Source of the DNA: an uncultured Bacilli bacterium
GTDB lineage: Bacteria > Bacillota_I > Bacilli_A > RF39 > UBA660
Direction of reading: 5' to 3'
Assembly (NCBI GenBank): GCA_910585915.1
Contig: CAJUGF010000051.1
Location: 1-8,962 of the forward strand
DNA length: 8,962 nt
Shown here: positions 1 through 7,941 of the stretch, piece by piece
Numbering within the stretch: position 1 is the stretch's first letter
How the letters are laid out: each line of letters begins with the position of its first letter
Translations under genes and position numbers: made by a program
Notes under the pieces: generated by a model
Databases searched by the model: none
What the model was told of the DNA's origin: nothing
What the model saw: the letters and a program-made list of their open reading frames with translations, nothing else

Positions 1-3000
1 TTATCTTCTGAAATAATTGAAGGCTTATAGAAATAATGAACGTCACTTTTGTGTAATTTGAGAGCATTATCTGCTTCAATTATTTTGCACTTAAAAACTG
101 GTTTATTCGATTCAATTAAATCCTGACTTGTTTGATTCATTATACTCAAATCACCGTTCATCCATAACGTATATGGCACAATATTGAGACGCTCATCAAA
201 AGCTATGAAAAATTGAGAGCTATCTTCAGAACATTTATTTGTATATCCTTTCGATTCTTCATCATAAGCTATTATCGGACATTGAATATGATTATCATGA
301 ACGCTTATGAAAAATTCTTTGATATATCGTCCTTCTGTGTCATAAACAACATCTTTTCTGAGAATTATTTTGAATATATTCCCATTGAAAGCTTTCAATT
401 TTTGTTCAATATCATCATCATTTATTTTAATTTTCAATATATTATAATTTACATTATTGATTGTTTTTGTATCCCCTTCAACGTTTTCATTTTTCACATT
501 GAATTCTGGAACTCCAAATTTTATATTAAAAAGTGAATCTGTCTTATCTGATGACGTAGCTAATTTTTCAATATCAACACCGTTTATTAATCCATTTACA
601 TTCAAATTTGCTAATATATTGAAATTGCCTAAAACCGGTTTTTTCTCATCAATTGTTCGGCCATCTTCTTTCAAAATATTGATATCATAGCTTTCTAATA
701 ATTCATTTACTGAATTCACTCCTGAAATATTTGCTGGCAAATTATTATTAATATTAATATCTGCTATTTCATCTGATAATAATTTAATATCATCAACGGG
801 GTCTACATGATGGCGCCAAACCCATTCACCTCCATATTGAACAATTTGGCCTTTTCCTAAAAATCGGCCTGAATTCAAAAATTCAACCATAATTGACACA
901 CTCTCTGAATAGCTATTTCTCCAATTTCTGTCAAAACCTCTATTTCTATATGATAACATCACCCACTCTTCTAAATAATCATCCCATACATAGTTATCAG
1001 GAGGAACAAATTCATGATTGGTTCTCCATCCAGCTTCAAAATTCTGTCCATGTTCTTGCCATTCTTGATCAAAAACATTCCAAACATAATTATCACCAAA
1101 ATGTTGTCTTTGATCTCTTTGCCATTCTAATCTTTCACTTTGATCTTGATTTATATATGAGTTATAATTTGCATGAAATATCCATTGATCATATCTATCA
1201 CTCCAACGAAAAACACCATCATTTATTTGAGATGGCAACAGAAAGGTTGCTAATGCTGAACTAGGATTCGTTCTCCAGTCTGTATTTGATTCTTGAATAC
1301 CATTTTCTGCACCGACAGCAACCCATTCACCATGAAAAGTGTCAATGATAAAATTGCGTGGCATATTTTGTGCATTAAGATTTGTTCGCCAACCAGATTG
1401 AAAATTAGAATTATTATGAAGAACCCAATGATCAGTTAATATGTCAAAAACATAATTTTCATCTCTTTGAAAAGAACGATCATGTGATGTGTCAATTACA
1501 TTCACTTTTTCTTTCTTTTTTCGTCGTCTTTTTATCGTTGTGTTCACTTGAGTTGCTGCTTCTTGATATATTTCTGGTTGAAACATCGCATCAACAAAAG
1601 AGCCGACACTATTATCAATTATTAAATGATTTTGCTTTTGAATTAATTGTTGAATGTCAAGATGTTGTTGTTGAGAAATTTGGCCAAAAAATCTTTGATT
1701 ATTATTATTATTATTATTATCATTACAATTGCATTCTCTTATATTTGAGACTCTTTCTTCTAAAACATTATGTTGCTGAATAATATTTCGAATATTTCTA
1801 TTTGTTGTATCGATCCATCCCTGAAAACTAGGGTCTCTCATATCGTCATCATTATTATCATCATCATTATTATCATTTCCATTTCCATCAATAATAATGC
1901 CATTATTAATATCCAACAATTGCCCTCCTTCAAAATTGCTCGTGCTTAATGCTAAACGTCCATTTTCAATTTTTTTGGCACGAATCTTTTTGAATGCACT
2001 TGTGATTACCATTCCCGTAATTCCTGAACCAAGAAGAACCAAAATAACAGTAAGGATACTTTTCATAAGCTCTGTTTGGTTTTCATAATATTTTTTCAAA
2101 AATTCATAAGCACTATTCACTTCAATAACGATATCACCCGTCGTTTCTATTGGATGATTGACAAATTGATAAACTGCATGAATAATTTTTTTTGTGGATT
2201 TATCCCATATTAATTGAACTGTACCGTTAAATATTTCAATAAATTTTTCTTTGGAAAAGTTGTTATATAAAAATGTTTGTATTGGAGCTGTATATTTACT
2301 ATTTTGAATTATCTCTTTGAGCCAATCCATGAACTTGCCTATATCAACTGGATTTTCAATATCAACGATATCCTCTCCATCAAACATAAAACGATATTCT
2401 CTATTTTCTATTTCTCCATCTAATTTATGAAATGGTATCTGAATTTTATCAAGAGCCTCCATCATTTTCTGTTTATTTATATTTTTGCCTATCCATTCTT
2501 TCCAGTCTTCAAAACTGCTTGTATTTGAAAAGTATTGTTTCAAAAAGTCGACAAAATTTTCGACAACGGCAAAATGTTTATCACCAGCAACATCATCATC
2601 AAAATGTGCTATATATGTCTTCTGATATGTTTCTCCATCTTTACCAAACACAGTCTGTTTAAAATTATTATATATATTTTTCAAAGCAGTTTTATTAAAA
2701 TTCTCCATGATATGACGGAAAAAATTCTGATTCTGTTTATCGGCCTTCTTCAATTTTTCAAAAACATTGGCTATATTATCATATTCGATTTCACCTTTAT
2801 CGTTCACTGTTTTTGTTTTTAAAGTTTTTGTCTCTATTTCATCTTTGGCTTCATTATATACTGTCACTTCTTGATTATTTAAGCCTTCCATAATATCTTC
2901 ATGCATTTGAGATATTGTTTCTGTGTTTGTATTGATTGCATTGACCATTTGGTCAAAATTTGTGATAGGTTCTTCTTTAGTTTTCATTCTATTTTTGGTC

Positions 3001-3833
3001 AAAAATGATCCATACCATGGTTCTGATTCTTTTTCGGTTTCTTCATACGTTATCACTTTTGCTTTTCCATCTGGTTTAATATTTGATGAACTGTCAAAAC
3101 CGAAATCTTTCAAATTATTGAATGTTTTCATCCAATTATATAAATTTTCAAGAGTGATATTCAATGATTCAATAATCTCATTAATTGTGGTTACTTTTTC
3201 TTTTTCATAATAGCATCGTTTATCCTCCCAATAATCCAAAAGTTGAGCACCATCCTCTTTTTTAAGGGGGAGCATTTTCAATAGTTTATTATCTGGGCTG
3301 ATAACCGTCATAGCCCTTGAATGTTTAATAAACTGATTGAGTACTCTTATTAATTGATTATATGTCTTTATTGAATTGTTTTCTGTTGAGATATAATATT
3401 TATTCTTTAGATCAAAATCTAATCCTTTCAATGTTAAGTCTGAAATTTCACGGTTTACATCAAAAGTTGCGTCTATTTTCAATTGATTTAGAGAGTTTTG
3501 AATAGCATCTGAATTATCATTCAAACATTTATAAAGCTGTTCTAAGGTGAAAGCATTGGTCAATTTGCCATTCACCTTGATTTGTCCTGTTGGATAAATA
3601 TTGACCTTATATAAGTTTTTTATATCTCCTGGTTTTATACCTGCACCTGCGGTTATATAAGCATCTATCTCTGTTTTATTATAAATGTTATTGAAGAAAA
3701 CTGAAGAACCATCTTCATCTTCTATTTGAACAATTTTATTTCCATTCTCATCTTCTCCGACTTTGATTTCTATTCCATTTGATTTTAATGTCTCAGCCTC
3801 ACTTGATTGAATTGAGTATAAACCAATCGACAT
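1..3833 (-). CDS. Giant fibre-like transmembrane protein with Trp-rich repeats (C-terminus cut by the window edge)
   Basis: I checked this frame codon by codon: it is open from the ATG at 3833-3831 to the left edge, at least 1277 residues, with no stop or frameshift. No enzymatic domain is recognised. Visible parts in order: a hydrophilic N-terminal half with YNKTEID at residues 51-57, a motif like the Y-T-K-x-E-[IV]-D segments common in phage tail fibres; a predicted transmembrane helix at about 592-614 (SILTVILVLLGSGITG onwards) followed by basic KKIRAKK; an Asp/Asn-rich stretch at about 649-664; a Cys pair and seven consecutive Asn at about 691-703; a Gln-rich stretch; a basic cluster KRRRKKKEK at 768-776, a possible nuclear signal; about six Trp-rich repeats at 793-1004; and a C-terminal beta-looking region with NVNGLINGVDI-type sequence reminiscent of fibre proteins. 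The start is the first ATG in frame after an upstream stop. It is divergent from the penton-like gene, which suggests a virion structural or attachment role; that role is inferred. The C-terminus lies outside the window. Confidence 0.85.
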   Translation of the reverse strand, partial: MSIGLYSIQSSEAETLKSNGIEIKVGEDENGNKIVQIEDEDGSSVFFNNIYNKTEIDAYITAGAGIKPGDIKNLYKVNIYPTGQIKVNGKLTNAFTLEQLYKCLNDNSDAIQNSLNQLKIDATFDVNREISDLTLKGLDFDLKNKYYISTENNSIKTYNQLIRVLNQFIKHSRAMTVISPDNKLLKMLPLKKEDGAQLLDYWEDKRCYYEKEKVTTINEIIESLNITLENLYNWMKTFNNLKDFGFDSSSNIKPDGKAKVITYEETEKESEPWYGSFLTKNRMKTKEEPITNFDQMVNAINTNTETISQMHEDIMEGLNNQEVTVYNEAKDEIETKTLKTKTVNDKGEIEYDNIANVFEKLKKADKQNQNFFRHIMENFNKTALKNIYNNFKQTVFGKDGETYQKTYIAHFDDDVAGDKHFAVVENFVDFLKQYFSNTSSFEDWKEWIGKNINKQKMMEALDKIQIPFHKLDGEIENREYRFMFDGEDIVDIENPVDIGKFMDWLKEIIQNSKYTAPIQTFLYNNFSKEKFIEIFNGTVQLIWDKSTKKIIHAVYQFVNHPIETTGDIVIEVNSAYEFLKKYYENQTELMKSILTVILVLLGSGITGMVITSAFKKIRAKKIENGRLALSTSNFEGGQLLDINNGIIIDGNGNDNNDDDNNDDDMRDPSFQGWIDTTNRNIRNIIQQHNVLEERVSNIRECNCNDNNNNNNNQRFFGQISQQQHLDIQQLIQKQNHLIIDNSVGSFVDAMFQPEIYQEAATQVNTTIKRRRKKKEKVNVIDTSHDRSFQRDENYVFDILTDHWVLHNNSNFQSGWRTNLNAQNMPRNFIIDTFHGEWVAVGAENGIQESNTDWRTNPSSALATFLLPSQINDGVFRWSDRYDQWIFHANYNSYINQDQSERLEWQRDQRQHFGDNYVWNVFDQEWQEHGQNFEAGWRTNHEFVPPDNYVWDDYLEEWVMLSYRNRGFDRNWRNSYSESVSIMVEFLNSGRFLGKGQIVQYGGEWVWRHHVDPVDDIKLLSDEIADININNNLPANISGVNSVNELLESYDINILKEDGRTIDEKKPVLGNFNILANLNVNGLINGVDIEKLATSSDKTDSLFNIKFGVPEFNVKNENVEGDTKTINNVNYNILKIKINDDDIEQKLKAFNGNIFKIILRKDVVYDTEGRYIKEFFISVHDNHIQCPIIAYDEESKGYTNKCSEDSSQFFIAFDERLNIVPYTLWMNGDLSIMNQTSQDLIESNKPVFKCKIIEADNALKLHKSDVHYFYKPSIISED
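816..1457 (-). repeat. About six degenerate Trp-rich protein repeats (YVW...EWV...WRTN)
   Basis: The translated large minus-strand gene repeats a pattern of roughly [DN]-x-Y-V-[WF]-[DN]-x(4)-[EH]-W-V followed some 14-25 residues later by W-R-T-N. Copies begin near residues 793 (NYVFD..HWV..WRTN), 827 (NFIID..EWV..WRTN), 873 (GVFRW..QWI..LEW), 915 (NYVWN..EWQ..WRTN), 947 (NYVWD..EWV..WRNS) and 996 (partial, QIVQY..EWVW). Spacing is uneven, about 32-49 residues. The copies are diverged in DNA, so this is an old protein-level repeat rather than a recent duplication. I do not recognise the family; regular aromatic spacing suits a repeated beta structure or ligand-binding module. Confidence 0.7.
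1698..1718 (-). repeat. In-frame trinucleotide run coding seven asparagines
   Basis: Seven consecutive ATT triplets on the plus strand read as AAT, an Asn run, inside the large minus-strand gene, just after an R-E-C-N-C-N-D stretch. It sits in the low-complexity linker between the transmembrane helix and the Trp repeats. Length changes in whole triplets would keep the frame, so this is a plausible length-variable site. Confidence 0.8.
1842..1889 (-). repeat. Asp/Asn-rich trinucleotide low-complexity stretch
   Basis: Mixed ATC/ATT/GTC triplets on the plus strand encode an Asp/Asn/Gly-rich acidic stretch (about residues 649-664) of the large minus-strand gene, about 35 residues after the transmembrane helix. 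It looks like a flexible acidic linker. There is no cation-binding EF-hand spacing that I can see. Confidence 0.75.
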
Positions 3834-3849
3834 ATTTAATAATAAATAA
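3834..3849. promoter_or_regulatory. 16-bp divergent intergenic gap, presumed shared promoter/5'-UTR region
   Basis: Only 16 AT-only bases separate the start codon of the large minus-strand gene (3833) from that of the penton-like gene (3850). Both transcripts must start here or inside the opposite coding region, so promoter elements probably overlap the 5' coding ends and leaders would be very short. The plus side reads TAAATAAATG; TAAATG is also the shape of late promoters in some large DNA viruses, but in DNA this AT-rich it can occur by chance. If the penton-like gene starts at its second Met (3862), the gap grows to 28 bp. No TCAYW initiator is visible in the gap. Confidence 0.45.
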
Positions 3850-4587
3850 ATGTTAATTTCTATGCAAAGCCGTGATTCACAAAAATATCATACTGTGTCT
3901 TTGACGATGAATATACCTTGGAAATGCAGCTATGTAAAATATTATGTGTCTTCTATAAACACTAATTCAAACATATTATTAAGTACAAAAGATGATTATA
4001 TGAAATATCAAGTTGGCAAAACCGTTCATACTATTGAATTTTCTGAGTCCTATCATTATTCTATCAAACAACTTGAACAAATTTTTAGTCAGAAAAGTGA
4101 ATTAGCATGGGAATATGATAAAAATAAACGAACATTTAAGATAACAGCAAGTTTGAAAACAACAATTACATCAATATCTCACAGAGCAGCATTATTGACT
4201 GGATTATATAACACTCCGTTGCCTTTGACAATTGATCCTAAAGAACCCTTTATTGTGCCAGATTTGCCGATCATAACTCATACAAAACTTTATTTGGTCT
4301 CTTTACAAGGTAATCCGATGTATTCAGCTATTGGAGATCAAGAGTATACTCCTTCAGTTATAGGAAATATAAACACAATGGCTATAGACGGCAAGCCACT
4401 GATTTATGACTTTGAGAAAGAAGGAAAACCAATAAAAATAAAAACAAACACAGATAGTTTAAAATATTTAGAATTAAGTTTAGTCGATTTCCAATTTCAG
4501 CCTATCGCTTTAAAAAGTCCTTTGTTTGTTTCAATTAAAGTAAAGCCAGCTAAAGATGCAGACGTTAAGGATGTGTTAACTAAATGA
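3850..4587 (+). CDS. Probable penton-like minor capsid protein (single jelly roll)
   Basis: This is a 245-residue complete frame. In Polintons and relatives the minor capsid protein is a single jelly roll that forms pentons at capsid vertices. The sequence alternates beta-strand-like blocks throughout: TVHTIEFSESYHYSIKQLEQ at about 57-76 followed by a FKITASL strand, then SHRAALLTGLY at about 109-119 (recalling the LG-F/Y segment of minor capsid proteins), THTKLYLVSLQGNP in the middle, and a C-terminal YLELSLVDFQFQPIALKSPL strand pair resembling the 'itD..g.pi.l.g...v.l.i' ending of these proteins. There is no signal peptide, transmembrane helix or Cys cluster. The first ATG (3850) is used; Met5 at 3862 is an alternative. 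It is the only plus-strand gene here, divergent from the fibre-like gene and convergent with the polymerase. Assignment is by pattern, not an unmistakable motif; another jelly-roll structural protein is possible. Confidence 0.55.
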   Translation: MLISMQSRDSQKYHTVSLTMNIPWKCSYVKYYVSSINTNSNILLSTKDDYMKYQVGKTVHTIEFSESYHYSIKQLEQIFSQKSELAWEYDKNKRTFKITASLKTTITSISHRAALLTGLYNTPLPLTIDPKEPFIVPDLPIITHTKLYLVSLQGNPMYSAIGDQEYTPSVIGNINTMAIDGKPLIYDFEKEGKPIKIKTNTDSLKYLELSLVDFQFQPIALKSPLFVSIKVKPAKDADVKDVLTK

Positions 4588-7500
4588 ATTTAAGGGTCCT
4601 GCTAAACTTTTTGAGATTAGTCTGCTGAAAAGTTTGAGTTTTTCTGAATGCATTTGTGCCATCTAATAAATTGAACTCCATTTTGGCCCCAGCATACAAT
4701 TTTTCATAGAGTTCTTCAATTGTGATGCCCATTCGTTTACATTTATTAATGATCACTTGATGAGGAATGCCCTTGAGTCTTATATGATATCCTTCTTTTC
4801 CTTCTTCATCGACTAAGATATCTAAATAACTTTTCTTGCCTAATGCGATCAGTTTTCGTGAATGTATTTGGCCTACTGCACCCTCAAAACCGTCAAAATC
4901 ATTATGAAATTGACACATGTTTTCACCTATTAATTCAGCATTATATTTCTCCTTAAAGATCTCTGCCACTTTTTTCACATCATCTTCATATAGGTGCATG
5001 CTATCGGTATCTTGATAGAATATTTCAATCCCATTTTGTTCTGCACTAGCCATAACACGATTCATCAAATGTTTTGACCATGAAAGAACGCTAGCACCAA
5101 ATTGTGGGAGATTGAAATGATCATTGATCGGCTTCAACTTTTTCACATAGCATCTATCAATTGTCGGTTCATCATAGATTTCTGTGATAAAGTTATAATT
5201 GCGCCAAATGTATTTCATTAGCTCATCTCTGGGTACACTTTTTGTTTCGGTTTTCATCGCTTTCAATATTGATTTGCCATAGATTGAATTCAATAGCAAT
5301 TTGATCGTTGACTGCAGTGGATTCTTCTCTTTCTTATATTTGAGTCTTAAATTAAATAATCCAAGAATGAACTCATTTATCTTCTTATTAAATCCTTCAT
5401 CAAAATAGTAACCACGAATGATTTCGTATTTGATATCATAGAACTCTATTAAATCCATTAGTGCAATCTTGTCAATATAAAAATTGCTAACAGGGTCATT
5501 GTCAAATATTTTTGAGCCCTTATCATTTCGTCTAAAGACTTGCCCGAATTTATATGGCTTATCGGATTTGCACTTGATTTCATTAATATTGATTTCAATA
5601 AAAAAAGTGTCAAATTTCATCAATTGATCATGGTCTATATTTTGAGGCAAAATTTTCGGTTTTCCTTTAGCAACACCATCCATTACATACATAGCTGAAG
5701 GATAAAGGCTAACTGCATCAAAATCTTGTATTCTTCCTTCTATATATTGCTTTTGATTTGATGCTGTCATTGTTCTTCCTCCGCTTACACATCTTTGAAT
5801 AAAGTTTTGCGGTTTGCCACTTAATTGATAACAACCGTCAAAACATCCATATTTATTGGCGAAATGATAACCGATAGATGAGATTGAAATAAAGTTATTA
5901 ACGCCTAACATTTCTGTACCTGTTTGTTTGAATACTTCTTTCAAATCTTTATCAAATTTTTCAAGCCCTTTCATAAGAACGATACAATCCTTAAAACAAT
6001 AGAACTTGGCATATTTCATAATATTAATTGAATCATTTTTTTCATTGTATGCTTCACTTATTTTGGCATTTTCTAGGATTTGTTTGCTTTCATCTTTGCC
6101 ATCGTTCTCTTTTCTATACTGCTCATAGAATTCATTGATTGGCAGAACAGCTTTTTGAATGTTTTCTTCAGTGTATATTTTGTATGCCATAACCTCTTTA
6201 TGCACATCTAAATTAAACATAGATGCAAAATTCCTGAGAGCCGATGGAATAATTGAATAGGAATTGCGAAACGTAAGCTTTTTCACTAATTTACCATTTG
6301 AAGCATACTTGAGCATAATGACTTGCAAAACTGTGCCTGTTCTTTCAGTTATTTGTGTTTTCCATCCAGGAGTATTGATGAAAAAGCAACCATCGTACTT
6401 TAAATTGTGAAAATAAGTTAGTGAATTATTGTATAGATAATTGAGAAGCTGACGATCAATGTTTTCACCTTCAAAGCTTATTTTGTGAATATTTTGGCCT
6501 TCACGATACACTGTGCAATTCAAATAAGGACGATGAGGAGATACAGTAGTGTCTGTTTCAAAATCTGAATAATATACTCTAGACCAATCTTTCTCTTTCT
6601 TCTTATCTTTATTCGAGTCTATTATTTTTGTGCATAATTCTTCATTATAATCAAGATCAATGTAATCATTCAATCCATCGTATTCGGTTGTATTCAATAT
6701 GGATAATTCGCAGCTTCTTATCTCTCTGAACATATTGAGCTCAAACATTTTTCTGAATATCATCATTGGAAGAGTGCCATTTTCTGAATAAAAAATCTTT
6801 TCGCCTTTGATGCCTTTGATCATGAAGCGGTTTTTATCATCTTTGAACTTTTCGTCTATTTCTTTTGCATGTTCAAGATAATAGATGGTGCATTTGATTG
6901 GCCTATATATCATGTAGTGATCTTTATAAAGAAGCAACTCTACTGTTCGATCATAACCTTTCTTTCTTGTGTCTATTTTGATCTGCATTTGATGCTTAAT
7001 ATCAAACCTTTCGTCGATTCTTTTCACGACAAAACTGCATTTGAATTTTTCTGATATCTCTTTGATTTTGTTATTTGGTATCGATTTTGTTTGAACATAA
7101 TATCGCAAGTGATTTATTTCTTCATCATTGAACACTCCTGACTGAATCAAAGCATAGACAAAACAATTGTCTTTATAATTTTTCTTATCTATCTTTGAGA
7201 ATATTTGGAATTCACTGAGATCTAAATTAGATAAATTAATAAAAGGAAAGAATGAGCCTTCTGGTGTTGATCTATAATCTGGATCGATTTCGACTTCTTC
7301 ATGATATAAAGCATGGTCATCTTCATCTTCTTTAATAACATCGAACTTAATTCCTTTATCGTCTAGTTGTTTTCTCAGAAAAAGTACATCATATTTGACT
7401 GGAATGAATTCAAAATTGACAGTTGGGTTTGTATCTGATTTCTCTTCTGACAAGTCTAATTCGCCTGATATGTGACCTATTGTGCTCTCTATGTCATGTT

Positions 7501-7930
7501 TGTCGCTGAGAGTGAACCATTTTGCGTGTCCATCAAGTGTGTATGCTTTGACGACAACTTTTGATTTATTTCGAATCTTATAGCAGTGTCGAAGCATCTC
7601 TGTAAATGCGAGTCTCTTGCACTCACTGTCTCCAATATCGACGTCAAAGGAGAACTCTTTTGCAGCCATAAACATGAGTCTTTTGAGTTCTCTTTGAAAT
7701 AACTCTTGATCATCCACTTCTTGTACTCTTTTTTCGTATGCTTGTCTTGCTTGTGTCTTTGATTCTTCATAAAAGTCTATAGACAAGTTCATTATGTCAT
7801 TATCTACATTTGATATATTGGTTTTCATCTTTTTCCCCGACAAGCCACTTCTCTGTAATCTCTGTATTTGATTTTGCTGTGTTTGAACAAGTTTTATCAA
7901 TTCTTCTCTTGAAAGTTTGTTGAAGTCCAT
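4580..7930 (-). CDS. Protein-primed family B DNA polymerase (pPolB) with OTU-like N-terminal extension
   Basis: This 1116-residue enzyme would replicate the linear element from a terminal protein primer and proofread with a 3'-5' exonuclease. Exonuclease motifs: Exo I D456-F-E458, Exo II HNLKYD at 508-513, Exo III Y644-C-F-K-D648. Polymerase motifs: S-G-G 716-718 in the YxGG position, motif A D738-A-V-S-L-Y-P744, motif B K877-L-L-L-N881-S-I-Y-G885, motif C Y972-Q-D974-T-D976-S, and KxY K1033-S-Y1035. All catalytic residues are kept. The A-to-B and B-to-C spacings (143 and 93 residues) exceed the minimum and leave room for the TPR1 and TPR2 insertions that define protein-primed enzymes. Residues 4-27 form a short coiled coil. 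Residues 250-340 contain DNC256F...AL and LLLYKDH338Y, resembling an OTU-type cysteine-protease fold; that is an inference. The start is the first ATG, with an initiator-like TCACA 9 nt upstream. The 3' end overlaps the penton-like gene by 8 bp. Confidence 0.96.
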   Translation of the reverse strand: MDFNKLSREELIKLVQTQQNQIQRLQRSGLSGKKMKTNISNVDNDIMNLSIDFYEESKTQARQAYEKRVQEVDDQELFQRELKRLMFMAAKEFSFDVDIGDSECKRLAFTEMLRHCYKIRNKSKVVVKAYTLDGHAKWFTLSDKHDIESTIGHISGELDLSEEKSDTNPTVNFEFIPVKYDVLFLRKQLDDKGIKFDVIKEDEDDHALYHEEVEIDPDYRSTPEGSFFPFINLSNLDLSEFQIFSKIDKKNYKDNCFVYALIQSGVFNDEEINHLRYYVQTKSIPNNKIKEISEKFKCSFVVKRIDERFDIKHQMQIKIDTRKKGYDRTVELLLYKDHYMIYRPIKCTIYYLEHAKEIDEKFKDDKNRFMIKGIKGEKIFYSENGTLPMMIFRKMFELNMFREIRSCELSILNTTEYDGLNDYIDLDYNEELCTKIIDSNKDKKKEKDWSRVYYSDFETDTTVSPHRPYLNCTVYREGQNIHKISFEGENIDRQLLNYLYNNSLTYFHNLKYDGCFFINTPGWKTQITERTGTVLQVIMLKYASNGKLVKKLTFRNSYSIIPSALRNFASMFNLDVHKEVMAYKIYTEENIQKAVLPINEFYEQYRKENDGKDESKQILENAKISEAYNEKNDSINIMKYAKFYCFKDCIVLMKGLEKFDKDLKEVFKQTGTEMLGVNNFISISSIGYHFANKYGCFDGCYQLSGKPQNFIQRCVSGGRTMTASNQKQYIEGRIQDFDAVSLYPSAMYVMDGVAKGKPKILPQNIDHDQLMKFDTFFIEININEIKCKSDKPYKFGQVFRRNDKGSKIFDNDPVSNFYIDKIALMDLIEFYDIKYEIIRGYYFDEGFNKKINEFILGLFNLRLKYKKEKNPLQSTIKLLLNSIYGKSILKAMKTETKSVPRDELMKYIWRNYNFITEIYDEPTIDRCYVKKLKPINDHFNLPQFGASVLSWSKHLMNRVMASAEQNGIEIFYQDTDSMHLYEDDVKKVAEIFKEKYNAELIGENMCQFHNDFDGFEGAVGQIHSRKLIALGKKSYLDILVDEEGKEGYHIRLKGIPHQVIINKCKRMGITIEELYEKLYAGAKMEFNLLDGTNAFRKTQTFQQTNLKKFSRTLKFI
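7163..7210 (-). other. OTU-like Asp-Asn-Cys motif in the polymerase N-terminal extension
   Basis: Residues about 241-256 of the polymerase include KDNC256F, followed within the next four residues by a Tyr-Ala-Leu helix start. About 80 residues later comes a hydrophobic strand ending in KDH338Y. This Cys-then-His order and the flanking pattern match the OTU cysteine-protease layout, which, as I recall, has also been noted in N-terminal regions of some Polinton and bidnavirus polymerases. Whether it is active is unknown; the third catalytic residue is not identified. Confidence 0.4.
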
Positions 7931-7933
7931 TTT

Positions 7934-7941
7934 AAGTGTGA
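7934..7941 (-). promoter_or_regulatory. Initiator-like element before the polymerase start
   Basis: The minus strand reads TCACACTT here, matching the Trichomonas vaginalis initiator core TCA(+1)Y(T/A). The putative +1 A (7939) is 9 nt before the ATG, in line with the very short leaders typical of that organism. A five-base core is weak evidence in AT-rich DNA. Confidence 0.3.

Noticed and set aside
1920..1937. Adenain-type cleavage site (FEGGQ, residues 634-638) after the transmembrane helix
   Set aside because: The consensus needs Met, Ile or Leu at the first position followed by xGG; Phe does not fit, and no protease is visible in the window.
213..3210. Several plus-strand frames of about 60-125 codons opposite the large minus-strand gene
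   Set aside because: They lie wholly within a continuous frame of more than 1277 codons on the other strand, are rich in Phe/Ile/Tyr/Ser as expected for the antisense of AT-rich coding DNA, and show no domain.
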